Shown here one piece after another: positions 46,620-59,710 of a DNA stretch of 64,000 bases. Position 1 is the first letter of the stretch, and each line of letters starts with the position of its first letter. Where the stretch lies: NCBI RefSeq assembly GCF_000204055.1, contig NW_006768782.1:1336434-1400433 (forward strand), read 5' to 3'. Under the pieces are notes generated by a model, which saw only the letters and a program-made list of their open reading frames with translations, was not told the DNA's origin and searched no databases. Source of the stretch: Melampsora larici-populina 98AG31 (lineage: Eukaryota > Basidiomycota > Pucciniomycetes > Pucciniales > Melampsoraceae). The translations under genes and the position numbers were made by a program.

Positions 46620-48109
46620 TTTCGAATGAAAGGGAATTTGAGAAATAATAAAATTAATTCGATACAAGTGAATGAGAATATGCAAAAGTTAATGAAAGGT
46701 GAAAAATAATAATAATGTGATGTGTGATATGATATTATGCTATGTAAGATTGGAAACCAGTCCAATAACTTAATACTAAAACAAATAAGACAAAAAGTGG
46801 ATGGGATCTTTAGGATGAGGTACAATCCGAACGGCTCAGGGGTCTGCGTTTTATAGAAACATCTCGACATGTGTGAAGTGGTATCGCTACTCGTTTTCCG
46901 GACCAGACTGAGGAACGACTCAGATTGGAGCACGCCGTGTCTTAGATCATCCTATCGGCAGATTCCTAGTCAGACCGAAGTGGTTGATGTCGTGCGTGTC
47001 GAGTGAGGTTGAGAATGGGTTATTGACCAGCTTGAACTGGCCCGGTCCCAAAAGCGCCTCGGCGGCCGGCACGGCTAGAAGTCAACAGGTCGATGCCATC
47101 GAAACCTCAGTCAAGATGTTTCGTGAAGAGGATCCAAGGAAATATATTCTGTCAAGTCTCGTATATACGGTACCAGCGCCAAGAGATAACACGCAGAGAA
47201 TTGTGGCGATTTAACCTTGAATAGACTTGCCAAAATCGCATCACGCACAAGGACAAGGCATCACAGGTCGATATTCACCTGACCAGTTGATGCATAGTTT
47301 GAGGGATCAAGAACGAACTGCTTCTAATCCCTCTGCCCCCGTTGCACGCGTAGCCGTCAGCCCGGTAGATCAGAGGCTTCAGGATCAAGTCCAGGATTCA
47401 GTCATCTAGCCCGTGGTATTAGCAATCGGGGTAGTGCTATCACTGAGGTGGTTTCACTCCTCATCTTCATCTGCTCGTACCGGGATGTCGTCTACCTCCG
47501 ATTCAATATATACGTGCGCCTCCTTCGGTATCAACATCAAGACAAGTGATGGCTTCAGATCCTACAGATTTAAGAATGTCACGGCCTGCTTCTTCAAGAC
47601 ATGCTCCTCAAGCTCAATCACAACATTGTCATCAACCACATCAACCTATCGCAGGTCCTTCATCTAGACCAGTTGCTTCTACTTCTGGTATGCAATGAAT
47701 GCTTTGATTTTCTCAAGATACAACTTGAGCAGCGCATTAATAAAGAGTGAAAGCAGTTTGTGTGGTTTGTAAGATTGAAGGGTGATATTGTGAGTTTACA
47801 GTTAGAGATGGACTGATGAGCTGAACCCAAAAATTGAAGTTTTGATTATATCGAACTTGTTTTGTCTGTTTAGTATTCGCAAGTTCTTTACTTTACTATT
47901 TACATCCTCACTCATATCCAGAAGAAATCATGTGGCAGGCAAAATAATGATAGTAAGAAAGATGAGCAAAAGACCAAAAAGTAGAAAATCCAAAAACCTG
48001 AATGGATGTCATCAGGAAGATGATGATAAAGAGTTGAAGTTCAACTGAATGAGTGTTTTGTGTTGTTGTTGTACAAAGAGGTATCTTTCATCGTGAACTT
48101 GGATCCTCA
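46620..48109. other. Spacer with a GC-richer relic
   Basis: 46980-47700 has higher GC and several short plus-strand ORFs without continuity, suggesting a degraded transposon or gene. I cannot name it. Confidence 0.3.
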
Positions 48110-48703
48110 CACCGCGGGAATGATTAAGTTCAAAACCCGATTGAGCGAAGTTGCGGTGTCCGAGTCCGCAACTTTGCTCAATCACGGATCTTGTTCACAT
48201 CACGTTCACAATTTGTTCACAGGTTTCCCCCGAGCTCTACTGATACTCTGCCTTTGTATGTATTCAAGATCAAATTTCAATTTGTCCTTGATGAGCTCCT
48301 TTCTTTGTTGGTTGAGCATCTGGAACTTTGAAAAAGATTGACATAAGCACAATTCACTGTCCATGTCTCTAAAAAGATTTGCCATAAACACACAGTGTTG
48401 TTTAACATTGTTGGTTAGCGACCCACATGATGGTGATGGGACAATACTTCATGGGGCATGGTGAAAGCACTGAGATGAAAATTGGAAAGATGAATTAGAT
48501 TAACAACAAATGTCAAAGACTGATGACTTGCAAGGGACTTTCTGTTGTATGATTGTTACTTAAGATTGCGGAGGGTAACTGGAGGGAAACCTGTGAACGA
48601 ATTGTGAACGTGATGTGAACGAGATTGGTGATTGAGCAAAGTTGGGGACTCGGACACCGCAACGTCGCTCAATCGGGTTTTGAACTCAATCATTCCCGCG
48701 GTG
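48110..48703. mobile_element. Foldback element, about 594 bp, with CACCGCGGG tips
   Basis: The left arm from CACCGCGGGAATGATTAAGT (48110) and the right arm ending AATCATTCCCGCGGTG (48703) are inverted repeats of about 130 bp with a few differences. TCA flanks both ends (48107-48109 and 48704-48706), a likely 3-bp target duplication. Both arms read the same peptide outward-in (TAGMI.FKTRLS.VAVSES). The interior contains no transposase. Confidence 0.8.
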
Positions 48704-50504
48704 TCATTGAAGTTTTTCCAAGAAGTGGGAATGACCTGAGATGATTTTTGGGACACATTGCCAAATTGGGCCCCAAAACAGCAGAAGCGGCTGTGGCCCA
48801 GACCTGTTAGCCCAGGGCCGGACACGCAGACAGACCCTGCCTCGGGAGGACCTGAGGGCTCTCAAAAACTAGTCAGGGCCAAGCAGGTCAGTGTGGAAAG
48901 GGAGATATATATAGTTGAATTTCTTGTGGTTCACATGTCTTAAAGACTGATACTCATAGGGAGAAAAACAACTATGAGAGCCAACTTGGAATATAAAAAA
49001 ATACTATGGAGACATATCTAGAAGGCTATATGAGCATAATCATAAAGTGAAAAAAACTTTGGTTGAATGAAACTTTCAAATTATTTTGCCAATTCTTTCC
49101 TCCAGCTCTTGAGACAAATTTGGGCTTCTAGATTAAGGGAAGTGAAAGAAGCATAATGGTCACTCACAACCCTCAACACATTAGAGAATGTAATTGCAGA
49201 TGGAGCAGAAGTAGCAGGCACCACAAGCATAGCCATTGCTCTTCAACTGAGGTTGGGCCAAAGCTGTTGGTTTATTTGCCAGAATTTGAGGGGGGCTTGC
49301 AAACCTGATCTTCTTGAGGCACAGTCAAATACTTGTGGACTTTGTGTTTAATCTGAACCATCCTGTGCTGTTTTATAAAGTGATAAGGTTGCTCAGGATT
49401 AATTGTCTCCTTGGGTTCAACAACCTCAACATTGGGGTCACAAACTGGCTTGAACTTGCTGGCTTGTTCCGTAAAGTGTCAAATTGAGTCATCAGTTCCC
49501 CAACCAAGGAATTTCAGAGTTGGCCCTTTGGCAGAGAGTTTGAGATGTGGGTTGAGGATGACCTTTTCAAGCCACTCCACTAGCCATTGATAGTCTGGCA
49601 TAACCCAAGAGAAAGTTGAGTACAGATGACCTTCAAGAGTCTTGATAACAAGGGAAAGAGGTGATAAGAACTTCCTCACCTGCTCTTTCTTGTGTTTGAC
49701 TGTTTTCCCCTTCTTTGTTCAAAGCTAAAGCTGCTGAACATTGTCTATTTGATCTTTCTACCTTTTCTTCAGTGCAACCAATTCTTGCTGATAATGAAAC
49801 ATCCCTTTTGATTTTTGATGTTTTGGTCTTCTGATTTAAGTGGATTTTATATTGATTTTGCTTATATTTTTTCAAATTTAAAAGCTTTCCAAGACAATAA
49901 GTGTTAGAAACAATACGGGAGCTGATGAAATGGGTTTTTGGGGCTTGAGGTATAAGTGGGTCTTGGGAGGACATAATTCTATCTACATATCCTTCGCACC
50001 CGAGCTGACTCTGTAACCGACTCCTCAGCCCCGCCGTGCCTCACCGGTTCTGAACTTCTTACAATGATAATCATGTTTAACACACCAATGACCAAATACC
50101 GCTGAGCTCATAGTAGGATCATTGTTTGAGGAATCGTAGGATTTATACAAAGTTCAAGTTTCATACGTGAAGCTTCAACGCTAGGTATGTGAGGATTAAT
50201 AGAATATGAGCAGCTAACCTATCCAAGTCCCTCTCGGCCAAACGAGCATAGTCAAGGGGATGTGGAAGTGAGCCAATCAGAACAGAGATACCATCCCATT
50301 CAGTGACTCAGAACCATGAGTGATCCACCTTGAAAATTTCGATTACTTCTTGTGGCTAAGTTTTAGCTGAAACCAATCAATCGACTTCATCACTTAATCA
50401 AAGTTGAGCTATGTGGTGCACCTCATTATTTGTGTCAATTATTATCATTTCACTATTGATGTTGCGTCTTTAGTGTCTTGTGCAGATCAATAAGAAGTCA
50501 GGTT
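48704..50504. other. Spacer with possible coding relics
   Basis: 48755-48890 is GC-rich with GGGCC words. Minus-strand stretches 49974-49633 and 49679-49479 look protein-like (YQWLVEWLEKVILNPHLKLS, LKFLGWGTDDS), possibly two exons of an old transposon gene, but no domain can be named and the frame is not continuous. Confidence 0.3.
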
Positions 50505-52423
50505 TCACACTTTCATCGTTAGATTGAACGCGCCTTGAGTGACACGGCTTCCACGTGTAACTACAGCTACTAAATATATAAAAGGCATAAAAATACAAAT
50601 TTGTGTCGCACCGAGATTTAATACAAAAGTATAAAACCTGTTAAATCCGATCGAAAGTGACAGGTCTCCCGCAAGACATTGTTGAATTGTGTCCAAAACC
50701 AGGTTTAATCTAGTTTTGGGCTCTCAGATTTTACTTCGGGTGCATCACACAGACAAAGAATTCTGCCGTTTAATCCTTTAACGGCTGTAACGTCTTTCCC
50801 GTGCAACATGCATGCGCTTTGAATCGGCAGAACAAGACCGCACGGGCCCATTGATCAGGAATTGAAACCGACAGGAGTAGCTAGATGTGAACCAGAAGCA
50901 GGGGAGGATCAAGATAGCTTGAAACTCAAGTGCAAATGCCATGCAAAGCTAGGTGTTCAAAACCATCAAGGGAAATAATATTGTGAAGGGGCATCTGAGG
51001 CAGCCAAAACACCCATCATCAGTGAAAGGTCACTGGATTTCAGCATCAAGGTGGTGAACAGATAACGTTCGCTTGGTTCATTTTGCTTGTCATCCGGATG
51101 GAGGAATTCATGAAGGTATGTAGACATGCTCATTTTCAACCATTGGCGTGGTAGTTTTTTTCCAAAATAAAAATCTCCTGATTGAGGTGTCAAAATGAGG
51201 CGAGATCGTAATCAGATAATCACTTGCATATTATTTCATCTCGCCTCTTTTGAAAAATCCACCGCGTTCTATTCGAGAAATTGGGGAATTGGATCAACGG
51301 CGAATCATTATAAGGTGAGTATGTATGTGTACGGATTTACTCACCATGCTCATGAACATCACACAAATGAATCCAAAACATGTGATGGCTCATCGTCACG
51401 TGACATTTACGCCCCAAGGCTTGATATTGGTCAAGGGAAGTTGTCAAGAGGATAGTGAGAAATTCCAAGATTTCCAAATACTTTGCGTTTTTGACATCAT
51501 ATAAAGGCTGTGAAGCAACATAAACTTGTTACGGACTTTACTAGATTAGATCATCTAGGGGAGTGCATTCGGTTCATGTGACAGAATATCTGGTCTTGGA
51601 TCAATTTTGGTGTAAGAGTTTGATGGTTATACTCTCATCGTCAAAGCTCATCATCGTCATCTTCTTTATCATTTTGCAGATATTTCCGATGTAAACCGTA
51701 ATAGTATGGTGTAGGATCAATGAAGCGGAGAAAGATGTTTAAAAGGATTAACCAACTGCGGTACTCCAGTTATTGATGCTAGATTATCGCAAATTAAGCT
51801 GAAGTGAATCGATATGTTCGTAAATCCAAGTGGATTGACCAACCGCTGTCTGGACTCGCTTTCATGAATCAGGACAAAGAGGCGAGTTGACAGCGACGAT
51901 ATCGATGATGAGCCGCAAAAGCCAGAGAAGGGAATTTGAAAATGTGCCCATCTTCAATAGCTCCCCTATGTTACCGAGTAGTTATAACATGGTGGCGGTG
52001 ATTGGTCAAGTTCATACAATCCTTGCACATTTCTTGATCACCTTCACATCATCTCACCCTTACTCTCCACCAAGTTCAACTATTTAATTTGGGTTTCCGC
52101 TACCTTCCAACCCTTCACCCTTTGTGCATTAGTACAGCGTCTCAACCTTGATCCACATCATTGGTGGTGCACTGTCTATTCTTTGATTTTCTACAACTAA
52201 ACCGTTCAAATACAAAAAAGTATCGCCTTGTCTTCCTTCATCATCAACCTATCTTGTTTCCTCTATTGATACTTCAAATTTGAGCTTTATTTACACTCGT
52301 ACACACAAATCCTATACTTATTATATATATATATATATATACTTATAACCTCAATATAGAGAGTCATCGTCATCAACCCCCTAACCTTCAGAGTCCAATC
52401 AGTGCTCCAATTCATTACTCACA
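50505..52423. other. Spacer and promoter of the Ser-rich gene; (TA)n microsatellite
   Basis: Only short unsupported ORFs. An alternating TA run lies at about 52322-52341. The stretch 52080-52423 is pyrimidine-rich and ATG-poor and probably holds the promoter and 5' UTR of the gene at 52424. Confidence 0.4.
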
Positions 52424-53854
52424 ATGCATTCACTTGAAAATGATGGTAACCGACCTTCTGATCTTTCTTCATATCAGAGGTGTGCTCTTCCGCTTGTATC
52501 AAGGTAAGTAATCTCATGAGCACTTGACCTTTTTTTGAAAACAACGAGCATGTAAATCCTAATCCTAAGCTTTTCTTTACCTTGACTTTCATCAACCTTT
52601 AGCCAAATCTCCAAGCTAGCTGGGGGACACTGTGTGCCAACGAAGCTGAAGGCGGAAGTAGCGCCAACGAAGCATAACTGGCGGCTGAGCGTACGAGGCA
52701 AGAGCCGTCAACAATCAAGCCTCGATAATTCTTCAAGACGGAATCAAGCCCATTATATTCCTAGCTCCTCTTTCGCCATTTCTATCAAGACCTATGGAAA
52801 TCATTCGTCTGCCTCAGATCAAGAGACTCCATCTAACACATCCATCCCAGTTTCTCACCCCACTCTCCCTTCCAAAAAATTCGGTTCTCAAGCTAAACAA
52901 GCTTTCGGTCGATTTTGTTCATCAGCTAAACGTACCTTCACCATAGATGCTCTAGTCATCAAACCTATCAATCATAAAGATCAGCCTACAAAGGTACCCA
53001 GGCTAAAACGAATGTCAACCACCAATACGAAAAGACCCAAAATTTCCTATCCAATGAAACTACATAATCCCGAATTTGCCTTTATCGCTAGTAAAGATCC
53101 ATGGGTATATGGATCATCTGATTCTGATGCTATCGTACCGCCTCTTCGTCGACATGCAACTTGTGGTGCTGTTGGTAGACCTGTTAGACCTGCTAGGACC
53201 TCACGCGATGTAGCTCTTCGTCGCTCTCTCAGATACAGGCGTCAAATTCTCAGCACGGCTGAATCATCAGATCGTGGTGATTTACCAGCAAGACCGTCTG
53301 CTCCTGAACCTATGGATATGGCGAGCTCATCAGAAGAGTGTAACAAATCATACGATTCTTCAAAGCACGGCGTTCCAAGTTCTAGTCTCAAGTCATCTAT
53401 CACCTCCAAGAGTGTGGCCAAAAATTCGTTCAAGGTTCACTCTGATACACTTGAACCTTTATTGAATCACTCATCTTTCTCGACCGATAGTGACTACAAT
53501 CGACCTCTCAGACGTTCACCTGATCAATCTCGACTCGATACTGAACGTCCCAGTTCCAGTTTATCTTCATTTACCTCTATGAAGAGTGACCCAGATCCAT
53601 ACGCCGGTATCCTTCGAACAAAAACCAATCCAATCATTCCAAGGGCATCTATCAGGTTCTCCGAAGAAGTTAGATTTTCACCATCTCTTATGAATTCCTC
53701 GACACCCAATTTGAGTACAGCTATCACGACTCAGACAGTTAAGCATTGCAAGCCATCCATGATATTGAATAGCGTGTTGAAAGTCGACTCGTCTTCTGAT
53801 TGGTACGACGATTTGATGAACTCAATTGATAGGAAGATAGGAAACCAAAAATGA
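52424..53854 (+). CDS. Ser-rich basic protein of unknown function
   Basis: Exons 52424-52503 and 52603-53854 (donor AAG/GTAAGT, acceptor CCTTTAG) encode 443 residues. The first exon gives MHSLENDGNRPSDLSSYQRC. The protein is Ser-, Arg- and Lys-rich, with no hydrophobic helix or signal peptide. Repeated basic patches (PRLKRMSTTNTKRPK, DVALRRSLRYRRQ) and many SP/RS sites suggest a disordered, phosphorylated nuclear or cytoskeletal protein. A conserved-looking short motif, SIRFSEEVRFSP, sits near the C-terminus, followed by VDSSSDWYDDLMNSIDRKI. The long uninterrupted frame in an AT-rich genome and a clean intron support it as real. I do not recognise a family. Confidence 0.7.
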
Positions 53855-55939
53855 AATCAAAGAATAGATTGATAAAAAATAAAAGCTTATTTGCACATGT
53901 GAAGAATTGATTATTTGCTTATGTGGATTGAGTAAAACAATGGGAAAAGAGTTAGATTCTGTTCACTTTGATATTTCTAACCATTTATTTCTTTTATTTT
54001 ACTCATTTCCTTGTGTGTATGTTTATGTTTATGTTCGACAGTGGGGTTCATTTATGATATGTTGAGATGAGAAGTGTAGATATTGATGATGATGTTGTTC
54101 ATGCTTTCGATGTTTAAAGACGGATGATGATTCTTGATTAGTCTCTCCAAAGTTATGATGTATGTGATTGATGTGTGTACGTATGATGTGTGATCTCGCC
54201 ATGATAGAAGAATTGTTATAATTCATCTTGCTGTTCGTCAATATAAAATGCTTAGCTTGGTTTATGATGATTGGTGTGGATTTTTACACTGCCTTTAGTG
54301 TGATGGCATCAAGATTTTAAAGTCACAATTAATCCCAGAGATACAAATTTGAGTGGGCCTTATGAGTAACCTAGAAGTTTGAATTTCTACCTCTGGGGTC
54401 ATCTACCTGCCCTGGTCTATAAATCAATGCCATATGTGACAGTTTCCAGCTATAAGGTAGACCAGATGGCACAGTGGCACTCAGGAAGAGGTCCCTGAAC
54501 AAAAAAATAGGTTGACAATAGCCATCTGTTTTTGAAAAACAGAGCGATTGTCACACTACTTTTCTAGAAGTAATTTGCCATAATGACATCAGGCTCAATT
54601 GGATGACACCTCCTGGGCCTTCCACTTGAACAACAGAGAATGGACAGATAAATAGGATCTCTTTGTCTATGTGTCTTGCTAAAAACTCAAAGAGAATAGC
54701 CCATCCATGATTTAGAGGAAGCTGATACATAGCCAGCAACACCAATTACGCTAAAAAAGTGTTAGGGAAGCTGTTAGTGTAAATTTTTCACACAGCTACA
54801 CCAACACTTTCCGTTAGATGAACAGGAGGATCATATAAACTGAACAAAGGCAAGGGGTAATATTGAACCCACTCATTTACACTCAATTATGTGGTGTAAA
54901 GAAAGATACATGGTACAAAATCCTTTTTGAAAACTTTTTTTAACATTTTCAACAAATTTTACATTTTTGCTTTTCTCCCCAGCTGTCCTGAGGTCTTGGA
55001 TTCCTCCTACAGTGCTTGGATACATATTTTGTGGAAGCAACCCCCAATGTGCAACACAGTTTACTGTGCAAAAATAGCGCCTGTGCTGGTCTCCGCGCAC
55101 CACACTCTTGCATCAATGTCACTGCCCTACCACATACCCCAGGTAGGGCTATGGCCTGGCCCTGGCCCCAACCACCCGAGCCTGCCCGATCATTTCTTGG
55201 AGGCAAGCGGTACACACCTTGAGTCAGCTGAGCTTGGCCTACAGAGTTCCAGGATCCCCGCCATGGCCTGGGCCCTCACGGCGCTGGCCCTGACATTGTT
55301 GGTCCCATCCCTTCAATACAAGCCCACAACAGGCCCTGGTCTGCTTGAAGAAGCAGCCAGGCCTTTCCAGGGCCGGTTCATACCCCTAACCCCAGGGACC
55401 AGTTGGATTTTGGGGCACTGCACCAGCCCATCCCAGTGAGCGCATCTTGCGCACTTTGCAAGGCCCACATTTGGTCAGAGCCTGCCACAATATGGCCTTG
55501 TAGCCATGCATTATCTATCTTAACCCCAATAATTTCTAAGCTATTTCTGTAGAGCATTAGCCTTATAAGTGAGTGTTTCAGTGATGTTACCGGTTGTAAG
55601 AAGTTTACTTAAGCAGATCACAAGCCATCAAAAGAACTCAACCCTCAGCAAAACCAGCTTGTACAACCATCTCAGAGCATATCTGAGTCTGTCAGCCTGA
55701 AACTTAAAACAGGTGGCTTTAAGAGAATCAAAGCTGAATACTTGTGCGCTTGATGCGTCTTTATTGGCTTTGTTACAGTATCTTACTGAAGTAAATTTGA
55801 GCCTTCATAAACAGGAGCTGGCAACTCCATGTTGTCTTAGGTGCGGGATGGCTACCGCTGCCTGATACTTGCTGAAAGGTCTGTTCCAAACAGGGTCTTC
55901 TGAGGTAGGTACAAGAGTACTCCTGTCTCAGGTATATGC
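53855..55939. other. Spacer with GC-rich segment
   Basis: A hairpin (TTGACAATAGC...CTGTTTTT/GAAAAACAG...GATTGTCA) lies at 54512-54553. 55050-55440 is unusually GC-rich with GGCC/CCTGGCC words and opens a 170-codon plus ORF with repetitive composition and no motif; I treat it as transposon-derived, like 48755-48890. Confidence 0.35.
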
Positions 55940-56100
55940 AGTCTAGTTTCTATGTATTAATAAAGAGACATCTTTATTGATAACAATCTTCAAAAACATC
56001 TTGGACGGTGGAAGGTAATCTATGTCTAGTTTCTACATATTGATAAAGAGGCATCTTTATCAATAATGATCTTTGATAACATTTTGGACGATAAGATGAA
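55940..56100. repeat. Tandem duplication, about 92-bp unit, each with a short palindrome
   Basis: GTCTAGTTTCTA.(T/C)ATATTAATAAAG-like starts at about 55939 and 56032, followed in both by AAAGAGRCATCTTTAT (a palindrome around AAGAGACATCTT), a GATCTT or AATCTT block and TTGGACG. Confidence 0.7.
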
Positions 56101-57334
56101 GTAGATGTTGGGATCTTTAGTTTGATAACAACATTCTTTAGTGAAAAGATACACCATAACAGTTATAAAAAACGGTAAGAGTCAAATAAAAAAGATAGGA
56201 TCAATAAAGTGGATACTAAATTAGATACAATCTAAGTTAAAAGTATGAGCTGGTTTTTTAGTAAAAAGTTATAGAGTTTGATTTCTAAAAGTAAAGTTTT
56301 TGGTTTGTAAAAGGTTGTTCTTTTCTCAAGTTGCAGAAAACAACTGCTTATATATCATGTGCATTTCTCTTTGTGATGTCATTGTAACACAGGGTTTGTT
56401 GCACATGTTTGATGGTCTTTTGTAACCAATGCAATGTTACTTGTTTCTGATCCCTTACTCACATTCTTGGAATGTATCAAGGCTTAAGGAAATATATACC
56501 CTTCTTTAAGATCAGGGTCTTCTAAAGGTCGAGTATGTCATCATGATACCTTTCAAGCTGATGTACATATGTATTGATATCATAACCCATGTAAACCATT
56601 GTTATCTGGAAGCCTTCTTGGATAATCTTTATGACTGCCAATGGGAGTATCACCAAATACTCATCATGGCTGACAGAGTTTATCTGAGTACTGTAAGCTG
56701 TGTTGTTCAAGACCTGCTGGCCAACTTAATTACAAAAGAAGCAAAATGTAAAATTGGTTGAAAATGTTACAAAAAAGTTATAAATAGAATCCACCAATCA
56801 AGGAAGGGCTGTAATACATTTTCTTAAAAGGGTTTGCCTTTTGAGCAAATGTTGTTTATGAATACCATTTTCTCTGAATTTACAATGTTCTTTCAACTAT
56901 GGTTGCTACTGCCAAAGGCTTATGAATCTCAGCCCAAAGCTTCAACTTGGATGTTCTCTCTCGAAAAGTCCAAATTCCAAGCTTGTAAGACCATGTTTAG
57001 GATGCCAGCCTGGCTACTTTCCATCTGTAGCTTTTCTAAATGATCAGATTACAACTCTTGTTTCTTTTTTCTCCTTTGTTTTTTTATTATCAAATTGAAA
57101 TTTCCACTCAAAAACAACACCTGGACAATCAATGGATAACTGCAGATCAATGTTTGAGAAAAGCTATACATGCACAGACATAAGACTGAGGATCTCAAAT
57201 CTGCTCTCAAATGTTCAAAATGTTAAGTTTTGAGTGAGAACATTGGATTTGGGCATGTGTGGTATCCGTCTGAAGTTCACAAGCCTTTGACAGTAGCAAC
57301 CATACTTTTCTTTCTTATGACTTCCTTCATTTAA
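56101..57334. other. Spacer, no supported gene
   Basis: AT-rich sequence with short ORFs only and no terminal repeats noticed. Confidence 0.35.
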
Positions 57335-58140
57335 ATGTATCTAATATATAAATACATCAAACAGACTCACATGAATGTTTGGTCCCCATTTCAGTTTCTC
57401 AGGCATATGGTGTATTTGCTTTTCTTGTTTCCTCATTTTTCTCTGTTCCTTGGTTTCCTTTTTGATGTTTTACTGTTTCTTTGTTTTTTACGCTTTCCTT
57501 ATTGCAATATTAATTGTGCTTTTACTCTGGAAACCGTGCTACTTCTTTGTTGGTCTTGTCTATCAGGCATATGTAATTGTTTGCTTTTCCCGTTTCCTCA
57601 TTTTCCCCTGTGGTTTTGTGGCCTCTTCTTCAATGTCCTGTCTATTGTTTTGTTTGTTCTTTATGGTTTTATCTTGGCAATACCGTACCTTTGTTCTGAA
57701 TACTGTCCTTTTGTTCTGTGTCCTCCTACGCTTACCGGCTTTGCGTTTTTTAATCACCAGCGAACTTTCCCTTTTTTGGTTGTCCATATACACTTTCCTC
57801 TTTGTAATACCATGCTTTTGCTCAGTGTGCTTCTCCATTTATCTCCGTTTCTTGTTGTTCATATCAATTACATTCCTCTTGTTGGCTTTTGCAACCATTG
57901 TCATAAGCTCCTTTCTTTGGTTGTCCATGCCATTGCCAAGTACACCACTTTACTTTGCTGTTCCTTTGCAATTCTTTGGTGGCATATATATTCCTTGGGT
58001 GCAATTCTCCCTATAAATTCCTTTGGTTCTTGCTACATCTCTCCTCTCCTAAAACTGTCACATACCCCTCCTCATTCCCTTTTTTTATCTTGCTTACATT
58101 CAAATTCCAAGTTTTACTCAACTGCTTTATATTACCATCT
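57335..58140. repeat. T/C-rich degenerate repeat tract
   Basis: Two overlapping plus-strand ORFs (275 and 213 codons) arise from pyrimidine bias. The DNA is internally repetitive: GGCATATG...TTGCTTTTC.TGTTTCCTCA at about 57403 recurs at about 57567, and TTGGTTGTCCAT-like words recur at about 57777 and 57918. The translated proteins are all-hydrophobic without helix spacing, so I do not call a gene. Confidence 0.4.
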
Positions 58141-58160
58141 TTCTTTGGATAAAGTCTATT

Positions 58161-58323
58161 AGCCGTGTTCAAACCTAACCTGGTTGACACAAAAACCTGG
58201 TTACCCAGTTGCTTTTTCTGGTGGTAACTTTGTGTATCCATTAACAGTTCTTGACAGCTTCCAGCCAAAATGTCCACTGGGTCAACTGGATTTTTTGAAA
58301 CCGGGTCAGGTTTGAACACGGCT
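58161..58323. mobile_element. Small MITE, 163 bp
   Basis: Starts AGCCGTGTTCAAACCT and ends AGGTTTGAACACGGCT, followed inward by complementary ACC.GGTT/AACC.GGT. ATT occurs immediately on both sides (58158-58160 and 58324-58326), a probable 3-bp target duplication (TA is an alternative). No coding capacity. Confidence 0.8.
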
Positions 58324-59137
58324 ATTATTGAAACTTGTGATATCCAAATTTTTCTCAAGGTGTCCAACTTATTGGCTTCTGATCACACCTCCACTCAAAT
58401 CAAATCTTTTCCTACTTCACTTCACAATGTAAACCTTCTGTAACCGTTCCACTAAAGCAAAGTCCCATACTTTAAATGTTTCCAGTCCAATGAATCCTGA
58501 GTTACTTATAATGCCCTGCATTTACTACCTTTCACCTTATTACACACATTTGCTTTCTGCTTCTTAGCTAGCACCCCAAAGTTCCTCCACCTACCCTTTG
58601 TGTGATACCGATTCATCAATTGTTTTGGGGAGATGAAGGAGGACAATTCTAGAGAGGTGCTTGAATTATTTACAAATCTTGAGGTGGTAATGATGTGCTT
58701 CCCAAGTTTGATACATCTTGTAAACAAAAGTAGTTTATGAGACCTGTTACTTGCTTGGATAAGGGTGTTGAGCTGTACTCAAAGTATCATATTGTTATTA
58801 ATTGACACTTTTGCATTGAGCGTTATAAAGGAACACTGTTCATAGAGTGTGTATTATATAAGTCAAGATCATAATTGTTGTAAAAACTGGGATTGCAAGT
58901 TTGGTATTTGGCAATTGAACTGTTGCAGGCATGCCCGCATGTTCTCTAGTGTAAAGAAATTGTCCAATAACTTATAAAATTCAAAATTCAACTTTTCAAA
59001 AAAGCTTCTATATATAAACCTTTTTCCTAAGTAAAACAAAAAAAGGATCGAAAAAAAACATCTCAAAAAAACAACTCAAAAAAAAACATCTCAAAAAACA
59101 AAACTCAAAAAAACTCAAAAACAAAACTCAAAAAAAA
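58324..59137. other. Spacer, no supported gene
   Basis: AT-rich. Ends in a run of CTCAAAAAAAC-type low-complexity repeats (59040-59130). Confidence 0.4.
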
Positions 59138-59505
59138 AGGGGAGGTGGAATTTTACACCGCACCATTTTACACCATGTGAGTCGGTGTAAAGTTGACTTG
59201 GTGTAAAATTCCCAAAATACCCCCCAATTATTGAATTTTACACCTAATTTGATTTTTTTTAGTCAGTGTAAAAATTTGTTGTGTAAATATGTCAGTGTAA
59301 AAATATCCTACCCCGGTATCACCTTTAGTTTTACACCGTTTCAAACGGTGTAAAAGTTTCCGGTGTAAAAATCATTTCTTGCATGCCAATATGTAGTTTT
59401 ACACCGGACAAATTTACACCATTTCAAATGGTGCAAAAAGTAACAGTGTAAAAATAAAACTCCGCCCCCTCACATTGGAAATTTACACCGCCAATTTTAC
59501 ACCGG
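59138..59505. repeat. TTTTACACC / GGTGTAAAA motif array
   Basis: About a dozen copies of TTTTACACC, TTACACC or their complements occur in both orientations. The ends GGGGAGGTGGAATTTTACAC and (reverse complement) AGGGGGCGGAGTTTTA resemble inverted tips, so this may be one small foldback transposon. Related GGTGTAAA words also occur near 54775-54900. Confidence 0.6.
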
Positions 59506-59559
59506 CGCTGTAACATTCAAATCTTGCCCGAATCTCACATAAATGCCAGAAAGTGGAAC

Positions 59560-59710
59560 GCCCGGTAAGTCCGGTATGATTATTAAAGAGGGAATTAACA
59601 GAGAGAGAGATGAAAACTACCGCAGAAACAAATGCAATAGAAAGAAATGAATTTAAAAAAATCAATTTGATTCGAAAGATAGAAAAATAAATGCCCGGTA
59701 AGTCCGGTAT
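59560..59710. repeat. Pair of 18-bp direct repeats, 133 bp apart
   Basis: GCCCGGTAAGTCCGGTAT occurs at 59560-59577 and 59693-59710. Each is followed by a similar ATTA...TTAAAGA block. Confidence 0.75.

Noticed and set aside
54927..55439. 170-codon plus ORF
   Set aside because: GC-rich repetitive segment with Pro/Leu-biased translation, no motif, and similar composition to a non-coding relic at 48755-48890.
57335..58162. 275- and 213-codon hydrophobic ORFs as a multi-pass membrane protein
   Set aside because: Two overlapping frames are open at once because the plus strand is T/C-rich, and the DNA is a degenerate repeat. No helix spacing or motif is seen.
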